From contig JAJOHG010000091.1 of assembly GCA_021029095.1 (NCBI GenBank), forward strand, positions 1-64,000: a stretch of 64,000 bases of DNA, written 5' to 3'. Positions 9,407-20,744 of this stretch are shown here, one piece after another. Position numbers and translations under genes: made by a program. The stretch is from Phellopilus nigrolimitatus. Taxonomy: Eukaryota > Basidiomycota > Agaricomycetes > Hymenochaetales > Hymenochaetaceae. A model generated the notes under the pieces. It worked only from the letters and a program-made list of their open reading frames with translations, searched no databases and was not told the origin of the DNA. Each line of letters opens with the position of its first letter. Position 1 is the stretch's first letter.

Positions 9407-11820
9407 ATGCTCATCTATCTTGTTGATGCCCTTGCTTTCGCTTGCGCTCTGAAATGCCTGCAATCATGGCGTTCCTGGCGCAAACATCGCGCTCACGCGT
9501 TGAAGTATCCCCCGGGACCAAAGGGACTGCCTTTGGTAGGAAACTACTTTGATATGCCGCTCAGCGAGGAATGGGAGAAAGCGCGACAGTGGGGAGAGCA
9601 GTATGGCGAGTATTTCGAATAATCTAGACAAGCCTTCACATTTTGCTAAATACTCCCACTCATTAGGGGCCTTGGTGTTCATTCAGAATTTTGGCACTCG
9701 TTACCTCTTTTTGAACACCTATGAGGCTGCCGTCGACTTGTTCGAGAAGCGCGGCCACAACTACTCGTCGCGGCCGGAAAATGTCATGCTCGACCTGTAA
9801 GCCCGTCCGTTTAAGCTTGATTTGAAGTTCACTAAGTTCACTCTCGTCGTCGTCGTCGTCCTCATCGTCGACTTCTAGCGAGAGTTTTTCACAATGGTTC
9901 CCACCCTTCATACCTTACGGAGATGAACTCAAGAGGTTCAGGCAAACGGCGCATCGTTACTTCCAGCCGTCTGCTGTAGCGGGCTTCGCCGAACAGCAGA
10001 CGAGGTCCGCTCACAGGATGCTATTGGGGCTTTTGAACACACCGGATAAATTTCCAGAGATCCTAAGACAGTAAATCAAGCTATCTTTTCCATCTTTTAA
10101 TCAGTATCCAATAAAATTGCAGCTCAGCTGGCGAATCAATCATGATGGTTACCTACGGCTATCAAGGCATGTTTGTTTTACTCCGATGCGTGTATGCGGC
10201 GAGACTAAGCACTCGTTTCAGTCGCGGAATCAAACGACCCTTATGTCGAGCTCGCGGATAAAGGACTGACGGCCGCCATTGTGGCGCAAGGCTTCTTTCT
10301 CGTGAACGCTCTTCCTTGGTGTGAGTAGCCTGTTTTGTTTCTTCGTCGGAACTAACTGACTCGCGGCACTCCTCGCGAAACAGTACGCTACCTCCCTACT
10401 TGGTTCCCAGGTACTAGTTTCCACGCAATCGCGAAGGAAGGATACAAGCATGCAATGGCTATGTATCACGAGCCTCACGAGATGGCGAAAGCGATAATTG
10501 CGAGTCTCGTCTCTTGTGGACTCGTATAGGAGATCATTTATTTAACTCACGAATTTCTTAGGCCGACGGCACAGCAGCTCCTTCGATCACAAGCAAACTT
10601 ATAGAATTGAAGACGGCTGAAAATGGCATTATAGAAGACGAAGACCTCATCGCTAAGACCACAGGGGTTATGCATTCAGGTATGTCTGAATGTGACTCTT
10701 TCAGCAAGCTGCTAATGATAGTCGACAACAGCTGGCGCAGACACGGTAAGTTGGGCCTCCTACCTTCTGTGATTCAGAGTAAGGAACTCAGTTATGCTTC
10801 TTTCTGCATTCGTCAAGACCGCCACATCGCTACTCACATTTATCTTGGCTATGGTTCTGAATCCCGAGGCGCAACGACGCGGCCAAGAAGAAATGGATAG
10901 AGTTATAGGCAAGGATAACCTTCCGACGATGGAGGATCGTCCGAATCTACCATTCGTGGATGCGCTCTGTAAAGAGGCCATGAGGTGAGTCTGCTCGCAA
11001 AGGACTAAATGCATCGGTGATAACATTTATTCCATAATTGTGCATCTCTGAAAGATGGCAAATAGTTGCGCCAATAGGTTCGTAGACCCGCTTTTGTGTG
11101 TTTAAAGGATTTTATTGATTTTAATTGATACCGTCAGGCATCGCACACACCGCTACTGAAGATGACGTCTATAACGGCTATTTCATCCCGGCCGGCACCA
11201 CCGTTTACTCGAATCTCTGGTAGGTTCTGTATAGACTTTTTTCTCAAGTTGATTTGCGTTGAATGAACGAAGGGCCATGTTGCGGGATCCTAAGGAGTAT
11301 CCAGAGCCAGAGAAGTTCATTCCTGATAGGTGGCTCCCCGCAGAAGGGGAAAAGATGCCTGTTGATGTGAACAAGATCACCTTTGGAATAGGCCGCCGGT
11401 GAGCAAAGGAATTGCTCGTGGACATGTCGGTTCTTGATTGAACGCGGGAATATCTTCGAACAGGATTTGCCCAGGCCGTCATTTTGCAGGAAGCGCCGTG
11501 AGTTCAACAGACTCGATAGATGTCAAGAGCGTACTGATTGTGTTTTAATGGTCGATATAAGGTGTTCCTCGGCGTGGCATCGATACTGTCCACCTTCAAC
11601 ATCGAGAAGGCGCTCGACGAGAACGGTTTCCCGATCACGCCGACCGAAGAGTACACCGCGAACTTTGCACGGTCAGTTTATCTGAAGACGCTCTCTAAAC
11701 ATGTTCTCGTGTGCTCATAGACTTTCTGCAAGACACCCCAAGCCGTTCAAATGCAGAATCACTCCGCGCTCCGAGAAGATGGCGTCGCTGATCCGCCAGG
11801 CAGTTGAATCGTCCGGATGA
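9407..11820 (+). CDS. Cytochrome P450 (P450-2), intact reference copy
   Basis: Membrane-anchored fungal P450 monooxygenase of 521 aa; substrate unknown. Exons: 9407-9605, 9667-9796, 9879-10070, 10123-10166, 10222-10320, 10384-10523, 10562-10679, 10732-10745, 10818-10984, 11055-11077, 11138-11219, 11273-11398, 11464-11497, 11562-11671, 11733-11820, totalling 1566 nt with all phases closing. The N-terminal hydrophobic anchor covers residues 1-18, the PPGP hinge 35-38, the I-helix AGADT 308-312, the ExxR pair E365 and R368, the PDRW motif comes before the heme loop, and FGIGRRICPG has its axial cysteine at 447. Introns 1 and 4 have GC donors. It would need a cytochrome P450 reductase encoded elsewhere. 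A 120-nt DUF6533 relic lies directly downstream. I could not place it in a named CYP family with confidence. Confidence 0.93.
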
Positions 11821-12040
11821 GTCGCCAGATCTGTATGTAAACGTCGCTTGAGGATCTGAGAATGCATTGCTTGCTGCTTAATTGAAAAAGTATATGTGCG
11901 TGTGTTTCGGAATGACGTTGGTGGGGACCTTCATATCAAGGCTGTCTGTGTTGTCAGACTAGGAGAAAAGGAAGTATTTGCGGCTTGCTGACTACAAAGT
12001 GTGTTTGAAAAAAAAAAAAGTGATGTACCGACCGGTTCAT

Positions 12041-12160
12041 CTTGTGTTCTCGGAAGTAGATGTTTCTTCAATCCGCAGCAAAAAGAGGCTCAAACGGAAA
12101 TTCTAGCACCGAAGTATCTATCACGAGTGATGCGCTTCCAGGACGCTTGCGGTGGATTGT
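12041..12160 (+). pseudogene. Relic of a DUF6533 gene 3' end
   Basis: About 120 nt matching the last exon of the DUF6533 gene (around 6868-6985). It includes the CTTGTGT..TCGGAAGT string, the CAGAAAGAGG-like string and ATGCGCTTCCAGG. There is no open frame or splice structure. Similar relics lie behind P450-4 and P450-5. Confidence 0.65.
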
Positions 12161-12174
12161 TGCCGTGGTAGTAT

Positions 12175-12300
12175 AGGATTTACGACTTGATGGCGCATCT
12201 CTGGCTCTAGTTTAATTATTGGGGGCGAAGCTCCCCGTTTAAAGTTACATTTTAGGCTCCCAAAAACAGATTATGTGACTACGCGACCCCGTGCATGCGG
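12175..12300. repeat. Dispersed repeat with GGGGGCGAAGCTCCCC hairpin
   Basis: About 125 bp with a short palindromic hairpin at about 12221-12236. It is repeated in inverted orientation at about 26,884-27,005, and a diverged version lies near 37,590-37,680. All copies sit on the 3' side of P450 or SEC65 remnants, so this may be a small mobile element or simply part of the duplicated flank. Confidence 0.5.
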
Positions 12301-12918
12301 GCCGTCTACTTTCCTTTCTCTCCTTCCTTCTGCGAAGGAATCTGAACTGCAGAGTTCCGCAAATAAACATTCCAACTTTTACTTACAAAGTGCTCCCTCC
12401 GTGAGAGCTTGTCGTGATGGCCTGCTTTCGCAGCCCGCTTGCACATTGGGGCATAAAAGAGCTCAGATTAAGCCTTACGCTTTGCTAACACCCCTAACAT
12501 ATCCAATCATGGTTTTTGAGTGGCGGGTTGATGTCTTGCAGAAATCCATCCATGGTGTACAATTAGTCATACCTCTTCATGCACAGATGCTCATGTTACG
12601 AAAGTCAATGCTTAAAGCATCATTGTCCAAGCCATGGCTTTTGACTCGATTCCATTCGTTAAATTAGCATGTACATTTACCATCTTTTTCAAACTTCTGG
12701 CTCGTCCTTTACATCCTTTTTATACATTTGCTCGTGAAGCAGTAAGATGAGAAAACAATCGCCGTTGAGAGAACCCAACCGGAGCCAAGAACAAACCCAA
12801 ACATTCAGCTGCACGCGCACATGTATGTACATCAACAGCGACACGCACATACGCACAAACACCCGCTCCATTTTTTCCCATTCCTTTTTCCCAAGTCCCC
12901 GAACGCGCGCGCCGGGGC
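12301..12918. other. Intergenic region, SEC65 3' side
   Basis: No gene recognised. Around 12,690-12,760 is the SEC65 3' flank (a TTTTTATACATTTGCTCG string), which is also carried by pseudogene B near 31,840-31,870. Confidence 0.5.
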
Positions 12919-14062
12919 TCACCCGCGCACGCGGACGACCTTCCGCTTGCCCTTGCCGCCGGCGCCCGGGGGCGCGCCGCCCGCGGCGGCCTCGGCGGCG
13001 GCGGCGCTCAGGCCGGCCTTGACGGTGTCGACGAGCACGCCGGACGGCAGCGCGGGCGAGTACGCGGACACGCGCCGCGCGAGCGGGGGCTGCGGCTCGG
13101 GCGGCTGCGGCAGGCGCGCGCGCGCGGCGGTCCGGGCGTTGTCTTTGTCTTTGGCACTGGCCCTGTCGGGCGCCTTGCCCTTCCCCTTTGTGGTGGACTT
13201 CGGGGCACCCTGTTTGGCCTTTGACGCCGGTTGCGGTTTCCCTGGAGTGGAGGCGGAGGCGTCCGGCGCGCCCGACGATGACGGGGTGTCGAAGGGCGGC
13301 TTGGGGGTGAGCTCGGGCTTGATGGTCTGGATGTAGAACGCGATCGCCTCGAGGAGCTGCTTCTCTGCGCGTCATCTCAACCCACGTCCAAAAAAAAAAA
13401 AAAAAAAAAAGCTGAGAAACGCAGGCACGCACTCGTCTTGATGCGCTCGTTCACGGGGCGCCCGTCGCGCCGGAGCTGCACGCGCACGCGGCCGGGGTTC
13501 GCCCAGTCGCGCGGGTGGCGCTTCTGCACCTCGTGCAGCGTGCCGAGCCCGAGGCGCGCGCTCGCGTCCGCGATGTCGCGGCTCAGCGGCCACCACACGC
13601 CCTCCGCGCGCGCGACGCGCCGCGCGCCCGCGCCGTACGCGCGCTTCGCGTCGATGTAGATCGGGTAGATGCACGTCCACCTGTGCGCGTGCCGCGCGGG
13701 GCGGGGCGGTCAGCGGTGGGGGGCGGATGGGGTGCGGAGAGAGAGGGGGGGACGCACTTCTTGTAGGGCGTCAGGTCGGAGACCGTCGGCGCCGCGGGCT
13801 GCGGGGATGCGCCAGGAGCTCCAGCCCCGGCGCCGGCGCCGGCCTGCGCCTGCATCTGCGGGAGCCGTGCAGGCCCGGGGTTGGGCAGCGGCGGCGCGGC
13901 GTCGTCAGAGGCGTCGCTGGCGCCCCCGTCGTCGTCCGAGTCGTCGTCCGAGTCGACGGACGTCAGGAGCGCGCCCTTCGGCCCGGTGTTGGGCAGCGGC
14001 CGCGCGGGCAGCGCGAGCTCGGTGTCGTCGTCGAAGGCGTCTTCGATGGTCGGGCGGGACAT
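12919..14062 (-). CDS. Signal recognition particle subunit SRP19/SEC65
   Basis: SRP19 binds SRP RNA and is needed to assemble the cytosolic SRP that targets secretory proteins to the ER. Exons on the minus strand: 13757-14062, 13433-13680, 12919-13364 (1000 nt by these limits, so one boundary may be off by a base or two). The order is a start [10 protein letters not shown], an acidic low-complexity N-terminus, the SRP19 core ([14 protein letters not shown], then a basic [11 protein letters not shown] segment and [13 protein letters not shown]), and a lysine-rich tail ending [13 protein letters not shown], as in other SRP19 proteins. The second intron carries a run of about 20 A on the plus strand. 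It is divergent from VPS29 with 155 bp between the start codons. Three degenerate copies lie at 7.3-8.2, 31.0-31.8 and 36.5-37.1 kb. Confidence 0.9.
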
Positions 14063-14217
14063 CGTGTGCGGTGGGAAACCCTCGAGGGGCCGGGACGCTT
14101 CCCGTGATAAGTACAGTATTACATACGACGCAAGCGGAAAGCAGTTCACACGCCCTCTCTCAGAACGTTCGCTGCAACGCCGAGCGCCGCGCACCGACCT
14201 GCAAAAACGCAACGACG
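14063..14217. promoter_or_regulatory. Bidirectional promoter of SEC65 and VPS29
   Basis: Only 155 bp separate the two divergent start codons, so both core promoters must lie here or inside the transcribed regions. No clear TATA box was seen. Confidence 0.6.
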
Positions 14218-15113
14218 ATGGTGCTCGTCCTGGTGCTCGGCGACCTGCACATCCCGCACCGCGTGCACGACCTGCCCGCGAAGTTCAAGAAGCTGCTCGT
14301 GCCGGGGAAGATCCAGCAGATCATCTGCACGGGGAACGTGTGCGACCGCGAGACGCTCGACTACCTGCGCTCCGTCGCGCCGGACATACACGTCGTGCGC
14401 GGGGACTACGACGAGGTGCGCTTCCGCCCTTTCCCTTTTCTTTTCTTTTCTTTTCTTTTCGTTTGCTTTCGCTTGGGGGAGACGGCGCTGAGCTGAATTG
14501 AGGAAAGCAGAACCCGGCGTTCCCGCTCTCGGTGACGCTGACGCACGCGCCGATCCGCATCGGGGTCGTGCACGGGCACCAGTGCATCCCCGCGGGCGAC
14601 CTCGACGCGCTCAGCGCGATCGCGCGCCAGATGGACGTCGACGTGCTCGTCTCGGGGCACACGCACGTGTGCGTCTCTCCTTCCACGCTCTCATAATATG
14701 CTCACGTTTTGAGAGAATGAAAACAGGTTCCAGGCGACGGAGCACGACAACAAGTTCTTCCTGAACCCGGGGAGCGCGACGGGCGCGTGGACGGGCGCCT
14801 TCGCCGAGTGCGTGCTTCTCCCCTCCCCTCCCCTCCTCCTCCATATACGTTTTGCCCGACCTGACACGCCCCGCACAGCGACCCGCCGCCGTCCTTCACG
14901 CTGATGGACATCCAGGGGCCCGTCGTGGTGACGTACCTGTACCAGCTGCGCGAGGGCGAGGTGCGCGTGGAGAAGATCGAGTGGCGGCGCGAGCCGCCTG
15001 CGCCGCTGCCGGCGGTCGCGGCGGTCGCGTCGCCCGCGCCCCGGCCGGGCGCGCTCCCGCAGGCGATCGCGATCCCCGCGAGCCCCGGGCCGGCGCAGCA
15101 GAGCGTGTGGTAG
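14218..15113 (+). CDS. Retromer subunit VPS29
   Basis: Metallophosphoesterase-fold scaffold subunit of the retromer coat, which recycles cargo from endosomes to the Golgi. Exons 14218-14415, 14511-14668, 14727-14807, 14879-15113 give 672 nt, 223 aa, with phases closing. Diagnostic stretches are [26 protein letters not shown], a GDYDE loop, [26 protein letters not shown] and [17 protein letters not shown]. The body ends near residue 182, as in other VPS29 proteins. A further about 40 residues rich in Pro and Ala form a tail not usual in the family. Intron 1 contains a (TTTTC)n run at about 14436-14460. Confidence 0.96.
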
Positions 15114-16449
15114 CGTTAGCGTGCGCTGGAAGTCGAGAATGGTGTGCCGAGAATGGTTTGGGGGATGGGAGACACCCCCGGTGTGGGGGGCTGTTCTGCG
15201 CTTCTTCCTTAGTTTGTGGTATTTGTTTTTATTCCTGTATGTTTGTTTTTTTACTTTTGAAACTGTTGATTATTTTTTCTCTCTTCCGAATGATGTGCGA
15301 GAGGCAGGCTGCAGTACGGGAGTGTACATTTGCCTGCAAATAATACGGAGTGCGTACTTGCAGAAACTGAATGTCGATGTGCATGACAGTGCACGTACGT
15401 CTCTGTTCCTGTTATCAATCAGAAGCTTTCATTTTGGGTACAACGAGCAAAATTTTATACTTCCGGTGAGTGTTCTCTTGAAATTCTTCTGTTATGTTAT
15501 GCTGGTTCTAGTAGACACACTCACAACATAACGTTCACACGTACGACGCTTGTGGTTCTCTTCCTGCTATCCTGCTATCACTAAGAAGGATTCATTTGGC
15601 CAAGTTTGTACTCCTGGTAGGTGTTCTTCGAGAGTCTTTACATATGATTTCTCTAACCACGTCTTCTATTATGGTAGATGAAGTCAGCTGTGCAAGCAGA
15701 TACATAATTACAGAATTATGGAATACAATGTGCATAACATAACACGTACTACAGGTATGGTTCTCTTCTCGCTATCGGGTAGGATATAAAGGGCACTGAA
15801 GTTTACACTCCCGGTGAGTGGTTCTTCCGCTGGTTTACATAACCAACGGGCTTCGCTGAACACACGCGCCGCGTCTTCGCGTTCTGCCTTGGACTTTGAG
15901 TCGTCGAGAAGGCAGCGCCATTTGGTAATCGAGTGCCTTGTCCCCGCTCCGAATCCGGGATGATCTGCGGCTGAACAGCTCGCGCCACCGTCGATCGCAT
16001 GGCGATAGCGCTTACAGCAGCAGTCCTCGCGTCCTCATCGTCATCATCGCGTCGATACAACTTGCAAGTCTCCGGGGATGCCCCACACGGCCGCTTAGTC
16101 ACACTGCTCATGGGGCGCCTCGGCTGTCCAGCCGGGGAGCCGGACTCGGCTTTGGCGCCGTGCATGCAGCGTCTTCCACAGGTTCGGGTTCGAATTCGCA
16201 GTCGTTTCGTGCCGCGCGCACACGCTGCCTTTACGTCCCAGAGCCCCAAGAACCCCCCCGTCCCCCTCCTCGAACGCGAACGCCCCCACGCCATGACTCG
16301 CCCAGAATAAAATAAAATACCTCCGCCGCGTCCTTTTTTCCCGCGCGGGCCGTTATTATTTCTCTTTTCTCTTTTTTTCTCGTGTCTCCGTCTCTGTCTC
16401 CGACCACCACTTCCACCTCCACGGGCCCCCCGCACACACGCGTCAAACG
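15114..16449. other. Intergenic region with degenerate triplicate repeat
   Basis: No gene supported. Between about 15,385 and 15,830 there are three imperfect repeat units (near 15,385-15,475, 15,535-15,635 and 15,745-15,830). Each has a CACGTACG-like start, a TCTTC..GCTATC part and a CTCCCGGTGAGTG-like end. The GC-rich stretch 15,850-16,440 is the likely MFS gene promoter and 5' leader. Confidence 0.45.
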
Positions 16450-18955
16450 ATGCCCTCCGCCGCGCGCGACTCCGAGACCGCGCTGCCCCTGCTCGCCGCC
16501 GACGAAATGGAGCTCGCCGATCTCGGCCTCGACGACCACCCCCACTTGCGGCAGTCCACGTCCCATTCTCAGCCCGCAAATCAGGGCGGACGCCCGTACA
16601 AACCCCGCAGCGATCACTTCCTCGGAGGCGCCAGCGCCAGCGCCCCGCCCAGGCCGTACCAACGGCGCACGCCGCTGCCCCTCCTCCAGCTCTTCATCCT
16701 CTCCGCGACCCGCCTCTCCGAGCCCATAGCATACACCCAGATCTTCCCCGTGAGCCATCCTCCGCTGAGCCATTTTTGCGGGCGTAATGCGGTCTAACGC
16801 GATCCGTCTTTCTTGTTTTAACGCATCTAGTACATCAACCAGGTACGAAGGCTAGTGCATAATGTCGCATAGAAATTAATGCCCAAAAATGTACTTAGAT
16901 GGTGGAGGACATGAAAGTCACAGAAAAGCGCCAGGAAATCGGCTATTATTCCGGCGTGGTGGTGAGTGAAATCCGCCGCCCTTTCTCCCGTCTTTCTCCT
17001 GCTGCACTGAACTCGCCCACGTCTATGCAGGACAGCATATTCGCAGTCTGCCAGCTCTTCACCATCCTGCAGTGGGGCCGGCTATCCGGTCCGTCCTCCA
17101 TCTTCCCTCCCTCTCCCCCCCGCACTTCCTCTCACCCACGCGCACTTACAGACCGCATCGGCCGCAAGCCCGTCATCCTCCTCGGGATCGCGGGCGTCGC
17201 GCTCTCGACCGCGCTCTTCGGGCTCGCGCGCACCTTCTGGGCGGCCGTGCTCGCGCGCTCGCTCGCGGGCGCGCTCTCGGGCAACGCCGCCGTCGTGCAG
17301 AGCGTCGTCGGCGAGATCACGGACGAGACGAACCAGGCGCTCGCGTTCCCGCTCACCGGCCTCTCGTGGAGCCTCGGCTGCATCGTCGGCCCCATGATCG
17401 GGTGAGCGGCCCCCGCGCCCCCCCTCGGGTTTTCGTTACTTGGCTTATTTTTTGTTTTGTTGGTAGGGGCAACTTCGCGAACCCGGAGAGGAACTTCCCG
17501 AACACGTTCGGCAGCGTCGCGCTGCTCAGGCAGTACCCGTACCTCCTCCCCTGCGTCGTCTCCGCCTTCCTCAGCGTCGCCTCGATCGTCGGCGGCCTCT
17601 TGTTCCTAAAAGAGGTAGAAGAAACCGTATTCATATTCAGTGACGCATATAAACACGCACACATCTAACGAACGACTTTTTTGTTTTGGTTCTTTCCTAG
17701 TCCCTCCCCTCCAAGATCCGCCTGAGCCCAGCGCTCCCCTCGCCGATCTCCGCGCGGTACGCAGAGAAGGACGGCGGGGCGCCCGGCCCCGGCCCCAGCG
17801 CGCGACTCGCCTCCGACGGCGGCGACGAGGACCAGACGTCCGTGCGCTTCATCCTGTCGTCGCGCAGCATCCGCTCCGTGTTCCGCAACTACTTCCTGCT
17901 CTCCGTGCTCGGCACGTCCTTCGACGTCGTCTTCATCCTCCTCGCGTACACGCCCGTGCACCTCGGCGGGCTCTCGCGCACCGTACGTCCCGTCTCCCTC
18001 AAAGAACCTTCTTTTTTTTTTTCTTCTTCTTCGAAAAAAGAGTGTAGATCGCTCACAGTCGCGATTTCCGATTCCGATATATTCGTCCCGCGCACCCGTA
18101 AACGCTGCGCAACAGCCCGACGAGATCGGGTACGCGCTCGCGTTCAGCGGCGCCGCGGGCTCGCTCGTGCAGGTGTGCGTCTTCCCCGTGCTCCAGCGGC
18201 GCTTCGACAACGTGCCGCTCTACCGCGCGCTCATGCTCCTCTGGCCCGCGCTCTTCGCGCTGCTCCCCTTCCTCGGCGTGCTCGCGCGCTGGAGCGCGCC
18301 GCCCGCCGCGCTCGCCGCCGCCGCCGCCTCCTCCTCCGTGGACATCGGCCTGGGTGCGGAGGGGATGCCGGCGGCGACGACGTACCCCGCGGGCGCGCTC
18401 CTGTGGACCGGCATCGGCGTCGCGCTCGCGGTGCTCCGCTGCGGGCACATGTGCTACTCGTGCGTGTCCTCTCTAACCTTACCAAATAGACACATAAATA
18501 GCTGTGGCTGAGCGGGCGGTATCCGACGCAGGCTGAACACGATCCTGATCAAGAACGCCGCGCCCTCGCAGGAGGCGCTCGGCGCGACGTTCGGGCTCGC
18601 GCAGACGGTCGCGTGCGTCGCGCGCGCGGGCTCCCCCGCGTTCGTCAGGTGCGCTTCCCTCCCCTCCCTCTCCCCTCCCCCTCTCCTCTCCCCTTCATCA
18701 GTATCTAGTATCCCAAAAAGCTAACCTGAAAAAAAAAACCCCCCCAATAGCTCGCTGTTCGCGATGTCGAAGAAGTACGAGCTGCTGGGCGGCAGCCTCG
18801 TGTGGGCGGTCATGTTCGCCGTCGCGCTGTGCGGCTGGTGGAGCACGCTGTACATCCGCGACGACGGCAGCAGCGCCGCCCGGGCCGAGCGCGCGCGCAC
18901 CCGCTCGCGCCATCTGCAGAAGGCGGACGAGGAGTGCGAGATGCGCATGCTGTAG
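16450..18955 (+). CDS. Major facilitator superfamily transporter
   Basis: Integral membrane transporter of 592 aa; probable drug:H+ antiporter-like (ZIF-like) MFS group, substrate unknown. Exons: 16450-16749, 16831-16842, 16899-16961, 17031-17088, 17152-17401, 17467-17614, 17701-17982, 18116-18459, 18532-18648, 18751-18955 (1779 nt, all phases close). A soluble N-terminus of about 75 residues is followed by the first TM block (LPLLQLFILSATRLSEP). The MFS motif A appears as GRLSDRIGRKPV, mainly at the exon 4/5 junction. Next come TM segments in the 17152-17614 exons, a cytosolic loop encoded near 17700-17860, and the C-terminal TM set ending with VMFAVALCGWWSTLYI and a basic tail. Exon 2 is only 12 nt (YINQ). 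Confidence 0.92.
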
Positions 18956-19424
18956 GCTTTTTCTCTCTCTTCTTTTGGAGGCGGGGCGGAGGGGCAGGCC
19001 GCGCTAAAAAAAAGGGAGGGAGGAGGCGTGGGTGTCTGCTCGACTGGTCTACATGTATGCACGAGAAAAAAAAAGAAGAACGCTGTGTTGTATGTCGCTC
19101 GCGCGTTGCTGTAGTTCCGCGGATATCGCTTTGTTTAGGTAGAATTTTGTATTCAGGAAACGTCAAAAAAAATGGTAGATAAAATAGAAATCTGTGGTTG
19201 GCTCTCTAATAACGAGCACATGTGTACATTGTACATTGTACATTGTGCCCCCCCATGTACAAATGCATTGAATTTGACCTGTCAACTTTCTTCCGGATTA
19301 CGTAAAGTGGGACCAGCAGCGCGCTCGCCGGCTCGGTCCTCCTACGGTGCATAAAGGCATGAAGCATCAATTGTCTGGAGGCCGGAATTTAGCGAATTTC
19401 GGATTTCTTTTTTTTAGTTTCGCT
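18956..19424. other. Intergenic, MFS 3' side
   Basis: No gene. It contains a short tandem run of TGTACAT at about 19,222-19,242. Confidence 0.4.
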
Positions 19425-20088
19425 ACAGTATACTACACCTCCTTTTGACCACCCAATCAATTATTGCCCTTCTTTGCCACATATGGCCACTTTTTTTTTT
19501 TCAAAACTAAACTCTAGAATGAATGCTAGTTATGCCAGGAGCACTCTGTGAAATTACTGGGATGTTCTGTTCACAGAGGAAAATAAAATAAAAGGTTCAC
19601 GAAAACAGGGCATTTGTCACGTCCACAGGTCCTTTTGACACCTGTGACGCCGTTACAAATGGTGCGTCAAGAGACCGATTTCGCCAACGACGCGCGTTGG
19701 AAGATCTGCCAGGGTCACGCTCAGACACAAACTCAGCAGTTTCTTGTGTACCCTGCTCTCTGTTTTCCATTGATAACTTAACTTAAAAGGCCGTTTGAAG
19801 CCCGTCTTATGCTGCATATTTCTGTATAATTTTCAAGACAATTGGCAATATCAAATAATTAATAACCACAGATTTTCATTGCATTATGTCGAAAAAATGC
19901 TGATTTTGGTGTATATTCTGCTCTCAAGAATGACCAGATAGATATTTTATTCTCTAAATACATACAGGGGTAGGATGACCTTGAGTGAACATGCATATAA
20001 ATTTTCAGGCAGAAATATCGAAAATTAGAAGAGGAAATGTGGGGTGTCAAAAGGACTAGTGGTGTCAAAAGGAGGTGTAGTATACTGT
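19425..20088. mobile_element. 664-bp non-autonomous TIR element
   Basis: Terminal inverted repeats of 25 bp: ACAGTATACTACACCTCC begins the left end at 19425, and its reverse complement ends at 20088 (GGAGGTGTAGTATACTGT). Further copies of the GGTGTCAAAAGG subterminal motif occur inside, near 19,630 (inverted) and 20,043. There is no long open frame, and the interior is AT-rich relative to the neighbours. A target duplication is not obvious. It resembles a MITE-like DNA transposon derivative. Confidence 0.6.
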
Positions 20089-20744
20089 AATAGAAGTAAG
20101 CAAAACACGCAATTTCTCGCAATTTCCCGGTTTTTTTGGGATGTTTCAAAAATGTCTGAGAATAAAATAAAATAAAATAAAATAATAGCAAATCACGTGT
20201 TATATCTATTTGTCAGGGAGTCCGCATGGAATATTTCTACTCTCCTATGCTGAAATGTGCAAGAAGAAATGCCAGATACTGACTGGCTAATACGAAATGG
20301 TCATCTGAAATGCCGGACTTAATTTAGATTTGGGCGCTTATCTTATATAATAACCTATATTAAGCAATTTTAAACGCATTTTAATCATTATTACGTCGTC
20401 TCGTTCGCATCTGTTCCAAGCAGCGCACGTTTGAGACATTCTACGGAAAGCAAAACTAGCTCAGGTTACATGTAGCGAGGTTGTGTCATGGCGGCGGTGG
20501 GACGAAATGCGACGCGTCGAGACGCGCTGTATGCGCCGGCATGACGCGGCAGCCTAATTAGAATAGGGGACCAAACTTCAATCGTTTCATTCTCAACTGT
20601 CATTATTTATGAAAACGACTATAAAGTTCTACCGTTTCGTCGTACATGTATACTAAGCTCTCCGTTGTATTTAGCTCTCCCACACGTTGACTTCGCGTCT
20701 GCCTGCTCCCTCGGAAATATTACTCGCTTCTCGTCCTTTTTCAA
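20089..20744. other. Promoter and 5' leader region of the trypsin-fold gene
   Basis: No gene seen. It is AT-rich to about 20,400 and then mixed. The transcribed leader of the downstream gene probably ends at 20745, where its first intron begins. Confidence 0.4.

Noticed and set aside
9820..9878. CGTC trinucleotide run in P450 intron 2 as a possible coding repeat
   Set aside because: It is a microsatellite inside an intron, of variable length between copies, and it is not translated.
12689..13432. 247-codon minus-strand open frame overlapping SEC65 exon 3
   Set aside because: Wrong frame relative to the recognised SRP19 tail, with Arg-rich low-complexity composition typical of a GC-rich shadow.
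13669..14496. Long plus-strand open frames across the SEC65 gene and VPS29 exon 1
   Set aside because: They are antisense or out-of-frame shadows caused by very GC-rich coding sequence. The SEC65 and VPS29 frames carry clear family motifs and these do not.
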